Assembly (NCBI GenBank): GCA_949825065.1
Contig: OX463842.1
Span: forward strand, 49,145,011-49,209,010
Origin: Odontocerum albicorne
Lineage: Eukaryota > Arthropoda > Insecta > Trichoptera > Odontoceridae
Direction of reading: 5' to 3'
Length of the DNA stretch: 64,000 nucleotides
The first letter of the stretch is position 1, and each line of letters begins with the position of its first letter. Below the pieces are notes generated by a model. It had not been told where the DNA came from. It searched no databases and saw only the letters and a program-made list of their open reading frames with translations. Below, in pieces: positions 19,258 to 29,566 of this stretch. The translations under genes were made by a program, and so were the position numbers.

Positions 19258-22119
19258 TTATTCGTTAGGAATAATATCAGCCAGGATTCTTCTCATACTG
19301 CTAGACGGTACCGAGAATATATCAACCGTATCATTCAGTTGGTTCAATATCTCTATACCACGCGTGACTGAGTGTTTAGCCATGATATTCGTCCTGTAAG
19401 TTGGTATGTAGAACAGAGGGTGATTCCTTGCACGGATATATTTATTGGGTACATATAAGCTTAGTGCTTCTAGAATCGCGGGACAGTTAAAGGAACCTTG
19501 GAAAACCTTTATTAGGAATATCGCAATGGATTCTTGCCTTCTTGTTTCAAGGCTTCTATAGTTACACACCGTGAGAAGTTCGGCATGGTGAGCATATTTT
19601 GGGTAATCGCCCTTTGTTCTGTACCATAGATATCTGAGGATTTTTTTTTGTATTTGTTCTATATTGTTTTTGTATTTGAGCTGGTGAGGAGCCCAAACCG
19701 TAGATGCATATTCTAATTTGGTTCTAATTAGATAATTATATAAATTTCGGAGGATATCGGTGCTGTTAAATTCTCTTGATATTCTCATTACAAAACCGAG
19801 TAGTTTGTAACAGTCCGATATCAAACGTGAGACATGGTTAACGAACGTGAGTCCGACATCGAAGGTTACGCCCAAATCCTTGAATTCAGAAACTCTGTTT
19901 AGTGCCACTCCCTGTATAGTATACTGATGGTGGATTGGTGAAAACGATCGACTATAAGATACACAGACACATTTATTAATGTTGAACAGAAGATGATTTT
20001 GCTCACTCCAGGAGACTAGGGAGTCTAGGTCCTTTTGTAACTGTGCACAGTCCTGAGGTGAATTGATCTTTTTGAATATTTTCAAGTCGTCAGCGAACAA
20101 TAAACATGTCGAGTGACTTATGGAATTTTGAATGTCGTCTATTAATATGAGGAATAGTAGGGGACCTAAATTGGATCCTTGTGGTATACCAGATCTTGCG
20201 ATAAATTCCACAGAAGACTTGTTACGGATTGTTACGTATTGAGATCTTTCTTTTAGGTAAGATGCAAATAATCCAATTAGATTATCGCTGAAGCCAAGTT
20301 TGTGCATTTTCTTAAGTAATATATCGTGATCAATTTTGTCGAAAGCTTTCTGAAAGTCTGTATATATTACGTCCGTTTGTGAAAGTTCATCTAAGTTTGA
20401 CGCAATCTGTTGTGTGAGAGAGAGAAGATTAGTAACAGTCGATCGTTTTGGCAAAAAGCCATGCTGGTTTCCAATAAGTCTTGTTGATACTTGGTGGGTC
20501 AATTGGTTGCACAGTACAGTTTCGAAAATTTTTGGAAGCAAAGAGAGAACAGCTACAGGTCTGTAATTATGAGAGTCTAACGGGTCTCCCGATTTGAAGA
20601 TAGGGCAGACCCTGGTTGTCTTCCAGCTTACGGGAAATGTATTGGTATTTATGCTCAAGTTAAATATGTAGCAGATGGGATCACACACGTATTTCGCACA
20701 GACTTTGAAAATGTCGGCTGATAACCCATCTGGTCCGATTGCTTTGTCGGTTTGCAAGGAGTTTATGCTTTTCAGCACGTCTTCCTTAGAAATGGAATGG
20801 AGCGATATGCTTCTGCTGTCTGACGAACTGTTTAAAATATTTTTTGTGTCATATTTGGCCGCTGAATCTACGTAAACTGATTGAAAATATTGTGCAAAGT
20901 TTTCTGCAATCTTTTGGGAGTCTTCGGTTATACTGTCTCCCAGTTTCATAGACTTGAAGCTAGTTTTATTCGTTTTTCTATTTTTTACATGATTCCAAAG
21001 ATTCGAAGGGTTTCCTCGGATGTCGGTCTCTATCTTGGCTAAATACTCATGGCGCGATTGTTTTATTTGAGTTTTTAATTTGGCTCTCAGCCTCGAGTAT
21101 TCTAAGTAATCAGCCTGGTTTCTGCTTTGAAGATAATTGTTGTGAAGTTTGTTTTTATTTTTGAGATCTCGGATTATATCGACATTGAACCAAACTGGAT
21201 AGTTGGGCAAATTTGGTAGATTATGTTTCTGTGGGACGCAGATATCTAGCGTTCCGTAAATGACACTATGGAAGTACTCTACGGCTTCGTCAATATTATC
21301 TATGCTATACAGGGTGTTCCAGTCGAAGTGTAGTAAAATATTCTTTAAGAGTAAAAAATTTGCCTTTTGGTAGTTATATGTAGGGCGGGAGTTGCGTGGG
21401 GAGGGGGGAGGAGCCCTGGGTGGCGAAGGGCGATACTTGCGACCCCTCCCACGGCCCACGCATCTCACCTGGATCTCCACGGAGAGTGTCGGATGATGTC
21501 TATCTTCCTTTACAAAGCATTCCAACGATCTGTCCACCTTGCAGTTGGTATTGCTTAAGACTAGGTCCAGCATATTGCCGTATTCGTTATTTATGTGATT
21601 GTATTGGACAAGATCGTTGGACTGAAGAAAACAGTCATAATCCAACAATACTTCCGTAGATTCATTATTCAAATTAAAATCTCCTATAATTAAAACATTT
21701 TTGCTGTGTAACTTAAGATTGTCCGAATTCAGAGAGTCATAAAATTTCTGTCGGGTTTCGTCGGCACCCGTGCACTCGAAGTAAACTACACAAATATATA
21801 TTGTTGTATTGTTTATCCTGCACCTCACCCAGATGTCTTGGTCCTTTGAAATTTCTAGCTCAAATATGCGTTCACAGGGAATCCTTTGGTTTACAGCCAA
21901 TAGTACCCCCCGCCCGCGCTCGCCCGCGTCACTCCGGAACACGTGGTATTCGTTTGTTTCGAACAGCTCTCCATTTTGAACAGACGGACACAACCAGGAT
22001 TCCGTGAGCGCTATTATGTCCGCATTTTGTAATAGCGTATTGTCCCGGAATTCTTGAAGTTTGGTTTTGAGACCTCTTACATTTTGATACAAAATTCTAA
22101 TTTTTCCTGTTTTGCTCAT
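19258..22119 (-). CDS. LINE ORF2: endonuclease-reverse transcriptase (CR1/Jockey-like), intact frame
   Basis: A 953-codon open frame with no stop. Residues 1-220 are an APE-type endonuclease that would nick target DNA: N13 (YQNVRG), E40 (LTESW), D147 and N149 (GDFNLN), and H208/H209 (DRHHP) match the active-site order. Residues 222-242 form a basic, proline-rich linker coded by a GC-rich patch. Residues ~455-720 are the reverse transcriptase: GPDG (462-465), D588 in YTDFQKAFD, IPQGSNLGP (645-653) and FADD (675-678). The C-terminus (LEYASTVWAPHQ, YRTNI, ILADII) fits CR1/Jockey-like ORF2 proteins of about 900-1000 residues. The ATG overlaps the end of ORF1 by 23 bases, as in many LINEs. The clade is inferred by eye. 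The copy is 5'-truncated in ORF1, so its promoter is probably lost, but the frame could still be translated if transcribed. Confidence 0.93.
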   Translation of the reverse strand: MSKTGKIRILYQNVRGLKTKLQEFRDNTLLQNADIIALTESWLCPSVQNGELFETNEYHVFRSDAGERGRGVLLAVNQRIPCERIFELEISKDQDIWVRCRINNTTIYICVVYFECTGADETRQKFYDSLNSDNLKLHSKNVLIIGDFNLNNESTEVLLDYDCFLQSNDLVQYNHINNEYGNMLDLVLSNTNCKVDRSLECFVKEDRHHPTLSVEIQVRCVGRGRGRKYRPSPPRAPPPSPRNSRPTYNYQKANFLLLKNILLHFDWNTLYSIDNIDEAVEYFHSVIYGTLDICVPQKHNLPNLPNYPVWFNVDIIRDLKNKNKLHNNYLQSRNQADYLEYSRLRAKLKTQIKQSRHEYLAKIETDIRGNPSNLWNHVKNRKTNKTSFKSMKLGDSITEDSQKIAENFAQYFQSVYVDSAAKYDTKNILNSSSDSRSISLHSISKEDVLKSINSLQTDKAIGPDGLSADIFKVCAKYVCDPICYIFNLSINTNTFPVSWKTTRVCPIFKSGDPLDSHNYRPVAVLSLLPKIFETVLCNQLTHQVSTRLIGNQHGFLPKRSTVTNLLSLTQQIASNLDELSQTDVIYTDFQKAFDKIDHDILLKKMHKLGFSDNLIGLFASYLKERSQYVTIRNKSSVEFIARSGIPQGSNLGPLLFLILIDDIQNSISHSTCLLFADDLKIFKKINSPQDCAQLQKDLDSLVSWSEQNHLLFNINKCVCVSYSRSFSPIHHQYTIQGVALNRVSEFKDLGVTFDVGLTFVNHVSRLISDCYKLLGFVMRISREFNSTDILRNLYNYLIRTKLEYASTVWAPHQLKYKNNIEQIQKKILRYLWYRTKGDYPKYAHHAELLTVCNYRSLETRRQESIAIFLIKVFQGSFNCPAILEALSLYVPNKYIRARNHPLFYIPTYRTNIMAKHSVTRGIEILNQLNDTVDIFSVPSSSMRRILADIIPNE

Positions 22120-22512
22120 TTCCTAGACTTGGCTTTTTAGCTTTTAAAAATATAAATTTGGAGACAGCTATCCCAACTGGCCAACTAGCAGGGTCGTTGA
22201 ATTTTTCAGCTAGCTGCTCGGGTACTCCAATTTTAAATGATGCGTATTGTTTTTTCGTAGGGAGTTTTTCAATTTGAAAGTCTTCTTTCTTGATAGACCT
22301 CACATATGTCAAAATATCGTCCGTGGTTGTCTCTGGGACAAATCTCCAAACGTGTAGGAAGACTGTCCTTTTTACAGCCTTCAGATCAGTGTTTGTTTTT
22401 GAACCGGTAGTTACTACTGACCTTTTGGTCTTACGTTTGACAAGTTTCCAGTCACTCGAGCCTTTTGGTGCTGAATCGTCAAAATCTTGGTGAGAAGAGG
22501 TTGTTGGGTTAA
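22097..22512 (-). pseudogene. LINE ORF1 C-terminal part, 5'-truncated
   Basis: The minus-strand frame is open from about 22512 to a TAG at 22097-22099 but has no ATG at its left edge. It reads SSHQDFDDSAPKGSSDWKLV, a basic stretch KRKTKRSV, then TVFLHVWRFVPETTTDDIL, and ends with YASFKIGVPEQLAEKFNDPA and SWPVGIAVSKFIF. The pattern hHVxRhxPxTTxxDIhxYh ... YxSFKhxVP ... DPxxWPxGhxVxxF is the RRM-like nucleic-acid-binding domain common at the C-terminus of insect LINE ORF1 proteins, which package the RNA. No zinc knuckle remains after it. Truncation at 22512 coincides with the start of the Penelope repeat. Confidence 0.75.
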
Positions 22513-22514
22513 AA

Positions 22515-22679
22515 GGGTAGTTAAAACATTAACATTGTGGATGTTCAAATATGTTGTAATTGGTCTTATAAAACACTTGTTTGTGCTCCCTTGAAGATGA
22601 GGTGAAAGCCTTGAAACCGGTAAGGTTATACCGTTACAAAAAAGTGGAATAAACAGTGTTTGATAAAAAAAATTACAAT
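22515..22679 (+). mobile_element. Penelope-like terminal repeats, collapsed inverted pair
   Basis: 22518-22560 (TTAAAACATTAACATTGTGG, ATGTTGTAATT) is the inverted outer part of the terminal repeat. 22577-22679 is the direct copy (TTGTGCTCCCTTGAAGATGA, GAAACCGGTA, GGTTATACCGTTAC, GTGGAATAAACAGTG, AATTACAAT). The ribozyme-like CUGAAGA box is TTGAAGA here. See the composite entry for its position between LINE and direct repeat. Confidence 0.75.
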
Positions 22680-22839
22680 CTAGAACCTTTTGTTTAAACT
22701 GCGGCGTAACTCATATTTATAATATTTTAAAAAATATAAACGTAATTGATCCAACAGAGTGGAGAATATATTAATAAAGCTTTTATCGTTGCTAGACCTG
22801 GGTCGTGGAATAGTTGGCCTCTTAGTGTTATATATGATA

Positions 22840-23045
22840 TATGGGTGGCATGTGCAGCTTTAGTTATTACTTGAAAACATACCCTTTTTAGAGTTTTTGT
22901 CAATATACCTGATATCACACAACACACATATACTACACTATATCTTAAGTCGAATGTGTTCCTATAACATTTCGAGAGATCTAAAAAGGTTTCTTTGTAG
23001 TCCGTTCTTTGGTAAGTTTTCTATGGTTTATAGCTCAATATTTTG
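22840..23045 (+). repeat. Dispersed repeat, unexpanded paralogue of 9600-10110
   Basis: GGGTGGCATGTGCAGCTTTA, ACTACACTATATCTTAAGTC, GAATGTGTTCCTATAACAT and TTCTTTGTAGTCCGTTCTTT occur in the same order as at 9.6-10.1 kb, but the ACTACAC...GAATGTG unit is present once. Confidence 0.65.
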
Positions 23046-23899
23046 ATTGAACGTTTGCAGATATAGGCAAGTACCATGTCTAATGATCGTAGCCACAACC
23101 TTCCTATCCTTACATTCTATAAGTTGATTAAAGGTATATATGTTTATTAATATTTTTAATTTGTCAATAAAAAGCACCCTTAAAGAGGCTTTGCATGAAC
23201 GGCTCTATGTGAAGTGTCGTTTTATTATTTATATAAACTCATGGCATCTCAACTTAAATGTATGTATTTCAATAGCAATGTCACGGGTATTTTCTTCTTA
23301 TATATTGTAACAACGTGATTACTAAGGCAATAGATTCAAATCAAGTTTACTACCCAAGGAATGTTTTTTTGTGGTAGTCCACCTATTTTTGTGATAGTTC
23401 ACCTATTTTTAGTATTTTATGTAACAGAACAAAAAAATGGAACTAAATAGGTTTCGTGATAAGTATTGTGTTGTATTTGCTTTCTTCTGACTAGATATTT
23501 AGATAATAAATTGAAAGTTTCAATAATTAAGTGCACACTTCGCTAGTTATCTTCTTTTTTAATGTACTGTTTATTTATTAATTTTAACATTTTATTGTAT
23601 AACAATTTGGCGAGATTATTGTCAAGTAGCTTTTCAGTTATAAGTTAAGGTAATATTTAAAAAAAATCAAATAATGATTTCATTGAACATTCAAAATCAA
23701 TATTTCATTGAACGAAATTCATGAATAATTCGCATTACAAAAATTAAAACGAGATAATATTAACACCAAAGACAAAAAATAAGTGATGGTCGAGAGGATA
23801 AAAAAATCGGGAATAAAATAAGTTACATTATTGACTATAAATTAAGAGTGTTTTCGGTCGATTTTTAAAATATGTCAATGATGGAGGGAGTCTAACATA
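23046..23899. other. No supported gene
   Basis: AT-rich; a small imperfect direct repeat (GATAGTTCACCTATTTTT-like) lies at 23374-23415. Nothing else seen. Confidence 0.5.
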
Positions 23900-24050
23900 A
23901 GTCGGTAACTGGTTTCAGAGTAAAGAACGGCGTGGACAGTAAAGAACGGCATAAAAAAAGAATAGCGGAGAACTGAGAAAGCCAATAAAGAATCTCTGTT
24001 TGAGCGTGGTGCAAGTCCACTACCGAAAAGTTGCTGACTATTTTCGGTGA
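23900..24050 (-). pseudogene. LINE J ORF2 C-terminal fragment
   Basis: Matches the minus-strand LINE J copy at 41420-41550 in order: GTAACTGGTTTCAGAG, the GTGGACAGTAAAGAACG-like block, GAATAGCGGAGAACTGAGAA, AGCCAATAAAGAAT and GCAAGTCCACT. It ends where the 48-bp minisatellite begins. Confidence 0.6.
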
Positions 24051-24055
24051 GAAAA

Positions 24056-25046
24056 GATGAATTGTTAAGGACAATAGTGAAAAGCGATATGAAATAGAAA
24101 AAGGTGGAATTGTTAAGAACAATAGTGAAAGATGATAGGAAATAGAGAAAGATAAAATTGTTAAGGACAATAGTGAAATATGCTATGAAATAGAGAAAGG
24201 TGGAATTGTTAAGGACAATAGTGAAAGATGATATGAAATAGAGAAAGGTAGAATTGTTAAGGACAATAGTAAAAGATGATATGAAATAGAGAAAGGTGGA
24301 ATTGTTAAGGACAATAGTGAAAGATTATATGAAATAGAGAAAGGTGGAATTGTTAAGGACAATAGTGAAATATGATATAAAATAGAGAAAGGTGGAATTG
24401 TTAAGGACAATAGGGAAAGATGATATGAAATAGAGAAAGGTAGAATTGTTAAGGACAATAGTGAAAGATTATATGAAATAGAGAAAGGTGGAATTGTTAA
24501 GGACAATAGTGAAATATGATATAAAAAAGAGAAAGGTGGAATTGTTAAGGACAATAGGGAAAGATTATATGAAATAGAGAAAGGTGGAATTGTTAAGGAC
24601 AATAGTGAAAGATGATATGAAATAGAGAAAGATGGAATTGTTAAGGACAATAGTGAAAGATTATATGAAATAGAGAAAGGTGGAATTGTTAAGGACAATA
24701 GTGAAAGATGATATGAAATAGAGAAAGATGGAATTGTTAAGGACAATAGTGAAAGATGATATGAAATAGAGAAAGATGGAATTGTTAAGGACAATAGTGA
24801 AATATGATATGAAATAGAGAAAGGTGGAATTGTTAAGGACAATAGTGAAAGATTATATGAAATAGAGAAAGGTAGAATTGTTAAGGACAATAGTGAAAGA
24901 TGATATGAAATAGAGAAAGGTGGAATTGTTAAGGACAATAGTGAAAGATGATATGAAATAGAGAAAGATGGAATTGTTAAGGACAATAGTGAAATATGAT
25001 ATGAAATAGAGAAAGGTGGAATTGTTAAGGACAATAGTGACAATAT
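24056..25046. repeat. Minisatellite, 48-bp unit, about 20 copies
   Basis: The unit reads GAAATAGAGAAAGGTGGAAT, TGTTAAGGACAATAGTGAAA, GATGATAT. Variation is concentrated at a few positions (GGTGGAAT/GATGGAAT/GGTAGAAT; GATGATAT/GATTATAT/TATGATAT). Because 48 is divisible by three, the minus strand stays open for 286 codons of a 16-residue repeat (SLLSLTIPPFSISYH). Homogeneous units suggest recent expansion. I do not treat the frame as a gene. Confidence 0.95.
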
Positions 25047-25810
25047 AAATTTTGTACCGATTTATTACATTAAACCAGTTCTGCTCTGTTTATATATGCC
25101 TATTATATAAAACATGTGATAAATAAATTAACTAAAATTTCTGCATCATTAAATACAAAATAAAAATATAATAAATACCTTTATTAAGATATTTGGTCAC
25201 CTAATACCGTTGCACAGTATACAAATAAGAACGCCGGCCCTAAAGGAAGGATTCAAGTGGTAATGGTACCAAGGACGAGAACATATCCATATCCTGCTTT
25301 TGCCGTACCCCCAGGACTCGCAGACAAGTGCTCCTTGAATATTTATGAGATCTGACACCAGAATCCTCAAGAGGTAGCGCAGAGAAGCTTTGCACGACTG
25401 GTACAAAATGACGGGACATGATGACGTGCTATCGATAAACAAATTAACGCTTTTAACCACGTGTTATTTAAAATGTTAACTCAATGCCTAGTTAAAAAGA
25501 TAATAAACATTTAAGGGTAATTTGCATAACGCCGTTTCGTTATAAATATCACTCTCAACTGAGAATTTATGATACGCAAATAACCAGGGTCCGTAATATA
25601 CGATAAATTCCATCGAATAACATTTTTTATTTTGAATAAACTGTTTTTGGACAGTTTATTTCATTAAAAAAATTAATATATAAAAATCAAGCATAAACGT
25701 ATCTTTTATCACCTTTGGATATTGTAACTGGAAACCCAGAGTAGAACACAACTATTTTACCACTTAGCAAAGAAAGTCATTGTTATTAGTAAATTAATAT
25801 TAATGCTTGG
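25047..25810. other. No supported gene; moderately GC-rich patch at 25200-25460
   Basis: The 87-codon minus-strand frame at 25197-25460 has no recognisable motif. The patch composition (GGACGAGAACATATCC, CCGTACCCCCAGGACTCGC) differs from its surroundings and may be an old transposon exon or repeat. Confidence 0.4.
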
Positions 25811-26418
25811 TTAATCTTTCTTTTCCTGTGCTAAATAAACTCCGCGCGTTCTGTTGCTGTGTGTTCAATGTACGAGTACATCAATACACATGTAAAAATG
25901 AGCGATTTAAAATCGAAAAAATAGGAATATTCATAGCCAATCGCTTAAATTGATTGAATTTGAAGTCAAAAGTGATAATAATTGAAATTTAATTGCTGGA
26001 AACATGAAAAAAACATCGGCCGACGTTCACAAAACGGGCGAAGAGACCACCTCAAACTGATGCCCGAAAGCTACTGAAATTCAATTTGTTGCGTTCCCAT
26101 ATACCGAAGTAGAATGAGAGTGAGATGTGAATAGCGTCGTTCCTCACCCATAGCGGTTTTTTTAGAATGAGTATACCTATGTCACACACTGGCACACGTT
26201 TGATTGTATTGGTAAATTTTTTCCCGATTTTCACAAAATATCTCTGGTGTGGCCGATAAGTGCTAATTATTATTAATATTATTTTTTTCATTCAATGCGT
26301 AAATGTATTACGGAGGAATACCTAATATCTGAAACCAGTATTTATTATATTTACAGAGATATTAAAGTTTTTAGAAGCAATGTGTACTAGTTACTCATCA
26401 CAGGGAAGGAAGGGTTAA
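25811..26418 (-). mobile_element. TTAA MITE, copy C (piggyBac-type), 608 bp
   Basis: TTAA at 25811-25814 and 26415-26418. Ends TTAATCTTTCTTTTCCTGTG and, on the other strand, TTAACCCTTCCTTCCCTGTG match at 16 of 20 bases, all differences being transitions. Length is within two bases of copy B. The body is collinear with copies A, B and D. Confidence 0.88.
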
Positions 26419-26429
26419 ATGTACATTTA

Positions 26430-27045
26430 TTTCTGATAAATTTTATTAAATTGTTTAATGAATACAGTAGATTTAATATCTTGATCGTCATGGTACTTTG
26501 ATCTTCTTATCATTGATAAATGTTATTAAATTGTTTAATGAATACAGTAGATTTTATCTTGATCGTCATGGTACTTTGATATTCTTATCATTGATAAATG
26601 TTATTAAATTGTTTAATGAATACAGTAGATTTAATCTCTTGATCGTCATAGTACTTTGATCTTCTTATAATTGTTTATTGAATACAATATATTTAATCTA
26701 TTGATCGTCATGGTACTTTGATCTTCTTATCATTGATAAATGTTATTAAATTGTTTAATGAATACAGTAGATTTAATCTCTTGATCGTCATGGTACTTTG
26801 ATCTTCTTATCATTGATAAATTGTTTAATGAATACAGTAGATTTAATATCTTGATCGTCATGGTACTTTGATATTCTTATCATTGATAAATGTTATTAAA
26901 TTGTTTAATGAATACAGTAGATTTAATCTCTTGATCGTCATGGTACTTTGATCTTCTTATCATTGATAAATGTTATTAAATTGTTTATTGAATACAATAG
27001 ATTTAATCTCTTGATCGTCATGGTACTTTGATCTTCTTATCATTG
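26430..27045 (+). repeat. Tandem repeat, 80-bp unit, about eight copies
   Basis: The unit reads TGATAAATGTTATTAAATTG, TTTAATGAATACAGTAGATT, TAATCTCTTGATCGTCATGG, TACTTTGATCTTCTTATCAT. Some units carry a deletion of TGTTATTAAAT or GATAAATGTTATTAAA. It starts directly right of MITE copy C. Confidence 0.92.
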
Positions 27046-27199
27046 AAACATTGGGTTTGATCTGTTAATATTATGTATTTTCTGAAGTACAACAGCATTA
27101 ACTGATATACAAACGTCTTCCATTAAAATACTGGCTGACAATCATACGCGATTACGATGTACCTATGATAACCGTAATCATTCAATGGTGTTGTCAAAC

Positions 27200-27345
27200 T
27201 GTGGGTAAAGCTTAGCAACAGGGCTATTTACATATACAAAGTGACGAGCGTACCGAGAGGTTACTCGCCAAAAGTCTGAAGATGGGTTCCCAGATGTACT
27301 CGAAACGTCACATGAATGACAATGTACGTGATGTACCCGAAAATA
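27200..27345 (+). other. Hammerhead-ribozyme-like motif, possible second Penelope family
   Basis: CTGAAGA (27276-27282) and GAAACGTC (27302-27309) flank a segment that can form a short GGG/CUC helix. GAA-AC-GU-C is the minimal stem III plus cleavage-site arrangement described for Penelope-element hammerheads. Stem I is weak (GT/AC). No coding sequence is attached. Confidence 0.35.
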
Positions 27346-29379
27346 AACAAAAAAATATACATACTCGTATATACCCAAAAACTTTTATGCAATGGTAAAT
27401 AGTGTTTCTCATTTACAGTTTTTGAATTCCAAGTACATTAATTAAAAATATATTTTAATACAGAATATTATGTTATCATGGGAAAGTGCTTCTGTATTTC
27501 GAAATATCCACCACTTATTAAATTAAAAAAATATTTTGAACCGTTTATGTGTTTGATTTTGGTTTTCATGAAAATATGGTGTCCCAAAAATTGAAAATCG
27601 ACCATGTCAATAAACATAAAGTTTGAAGAAACGACCATATAAACTCGCCATATAGCATTGTTTAAAATAAAAATTTGAAAAAATACACATTATTTACCTT
27701 TCATATTGAGTAAGCCTATAATCATTTCAAAATTATTTAAATATTTCATCTTTTATAATACGTACACGTATATAAATATATATTTTTTTAATATCACCAT
27801 GACTTTTGTGAAGTTTGTTGACTCAGGCGAGCCTACACACACAGCCGAGAGCAGAACAAACATAACAGGGGTGTAAACAAACCCACCCCCAAAAGAATCC
27901 CTAAAAAATAATTAAAACCTCCCGATTATCCTTATTGACTAAAGCACACATTCCCTATTCCAAGGAAGAGTTTCGAATACCATATGCAAATATGAATAAA
28001 AATTTCACTTTTACTCATTTGGTGGGAGGTGGCTGAAAGAAGTGGCGTGATTGACTTAAAAATATTAATGGTTTTATTTGTTTTGTAAACTATAAAATTG
28101 TTATGAAAACCTCATATTTTTTATGAAATCTAGCTGATTTGTAAACAGTTACAATTCACCCAACATGATACTACAATTTTGACAGTTTCGATTTCAAAAG
28201 TATTCTTCACGTGGTCTGTTCCACGTGTTGTAAAATACAACTTGGCGGATACATTGCTATTTTGTAATACCTTCCAGCCAACAAGAACTTAAAAAAAAGG
28301 AAGGTATCCTTTTAAATCAAATGTTGTAATCCAATCGAACCCGTCACCCCCGGTTCGGAAAATAGGTATCTTAACAACAAGGTCAGGAAGGCAGTTCTCG
28401 TGTTTGATTATCTATCATATATCACATATTAAGTTATAAATCAAGATAATATCAGAAGTTCGATTTATTTAACTAAATAGTGGTTAAAACCATGTTGATG
28501 TTTAATTCAACAATGAAAAATGACAATCGTTTTACACGTATATTCAAATGTAAACAATTCAGTGGATGTTTTGATTGGAAATCGAAAAACTAAATCAATA
28601 CCCTATTTTTTTTTATTGAAACACATATAATACCCTATTGAAAAATAAAATACATTTTTTAAATACTTTATAGTGCAGTCATAGAACAAGATGTAATGTA
28701 CGTAGCCTGGTTTCGATCTCATGCTTTTAAAGATCATTAGGGGGAGGAAAATGCAGTTCCTTACGCCAAGAATTTTCGATAGATTCCAGAGGGAATGTGG
28801 TGATTTTTGTGATGTAGCAAATTCTTATGTGAATAGATGAAACAAGGTGGTTCTTTGACATGGCGATTGATCACATCGGCATGTGAGTTGATTATGAGTT
28901 GGTGTGGGTATAATTTTGATGTAAATGTTGAAATTATGTATGTTAGAGTAACAAAACAATTCAAATAACACGTAAATATTCAAGTACAAAAAAAATAACA
29001 ATGTATACAGTTATTAATACGATACTAGACCGCATCAAGATGGGCAGCCTGCACCATACCACACGGAGCGTCACTTTTGACATTAATGTACTACGAAGAA
29101 AAGCACTGTTGTATATAAACAAATTAATAATAAAAAAGAAAAAAAAAAAAAAATATTCATACTTGAAGCGCAATCAAAAGTCAATATCGTCCACAACATT
29201 TCAGGATGCTAAAATATGGATCAAAAGAGAGTGAAAGAAAAAAAAACGAGGGCTAACAAAATATTTGTATTACAACATTAAGCATTTATCAACTTGAACA
29301 AGTGTCATTGTGGGTTAACAGACATTTGATGAATTTATAGAAAACATCCAAAAATTGCAATACAATAAACTTAATGTAT
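27346..29379. other. No supported gene
   Basis: AT-rich. A 77-codon frame at 29001-29234 is followed by an A-run but is not recognisable. 28200-28390 is less AT-rich (CACGTGGTCTGTTCCACGTG is a near-palindrome at 28209-28228). No repeat partner was seen. Confidence 0.45.
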
Positions 29380-29530
29380 ATGTTGTTTATGGTTAAGGCA
29401 TTAACATTGTGGAGGTTTAAAGACATTGTAATTTATTTTTATCAAACACTGTTTATTCCACTTTTTTATGACGGTATAACCCTACCGGTTTCAAGGCTTT
29501 CACCTCATCTTCAGGGGAGCGCAAACAAGA
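29380..29530 (-). mobile_element. Penelope-like 3' terminal repeat with intact ribozyme-like core
   Basis: On the minus strand it follows the GIY-YIG coding region. Core at 29480-29517: CCC, CUGAAGA, a short stem-loop, GAA, ACCGGU, A, GGG, all at consensus. Then GTGGAATAAACAGTG, TTACAATGTCTTTAAACCTC, CACAATGTTAATGCCTTAAC to 29380. Confidence 0.8.
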
Positions 29531-29566
29531 CTAAATGCTGTTCGAACTGGCACCGATATACACGCT

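Larger units (their letters stand above)
19153..22691. mobile_element. LINE plus Penelope composite bracketed by a 17-bp direct repeat
   Basis: CTAGAACCTTTTATTTA (19153-19169) and CTAGAACCTTTTGTTTA (22680-22696) differ at one base. Between them lie, left to right, a 28-base T-run, the minus-strand LINE, and a Penelope terminal repeat whose usual end AATTACAAT stops exactly at the right-hand repeat. A direct repeat of this length fits a LINE target-site duplication. The simplest reading is one insertion whose 5' end is Penelope sequence, or two nested events. Confidence 0.65.

Noticed and set aside
19078..19371. 97-codon plus-strand frame through the T-run
   Set aside because: It crosses the LINE poly(A) and phenylalanine codons come from the T-run; no independent support.
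20675..22007. Plus-strand frames of 60-90 codons under the LINE ORF2
   Set aside because: Antisense shadows of the 953-codon minus-strand frame.
24183..25043. 286-codon minus-strand frame in the minisatellite as a repeat protein gene
   Set aside because: The frame is open only because a 48-bp unit lacks stops on that strand. There is no non-repeat N- or C-terminus and no splice or promoter signal.
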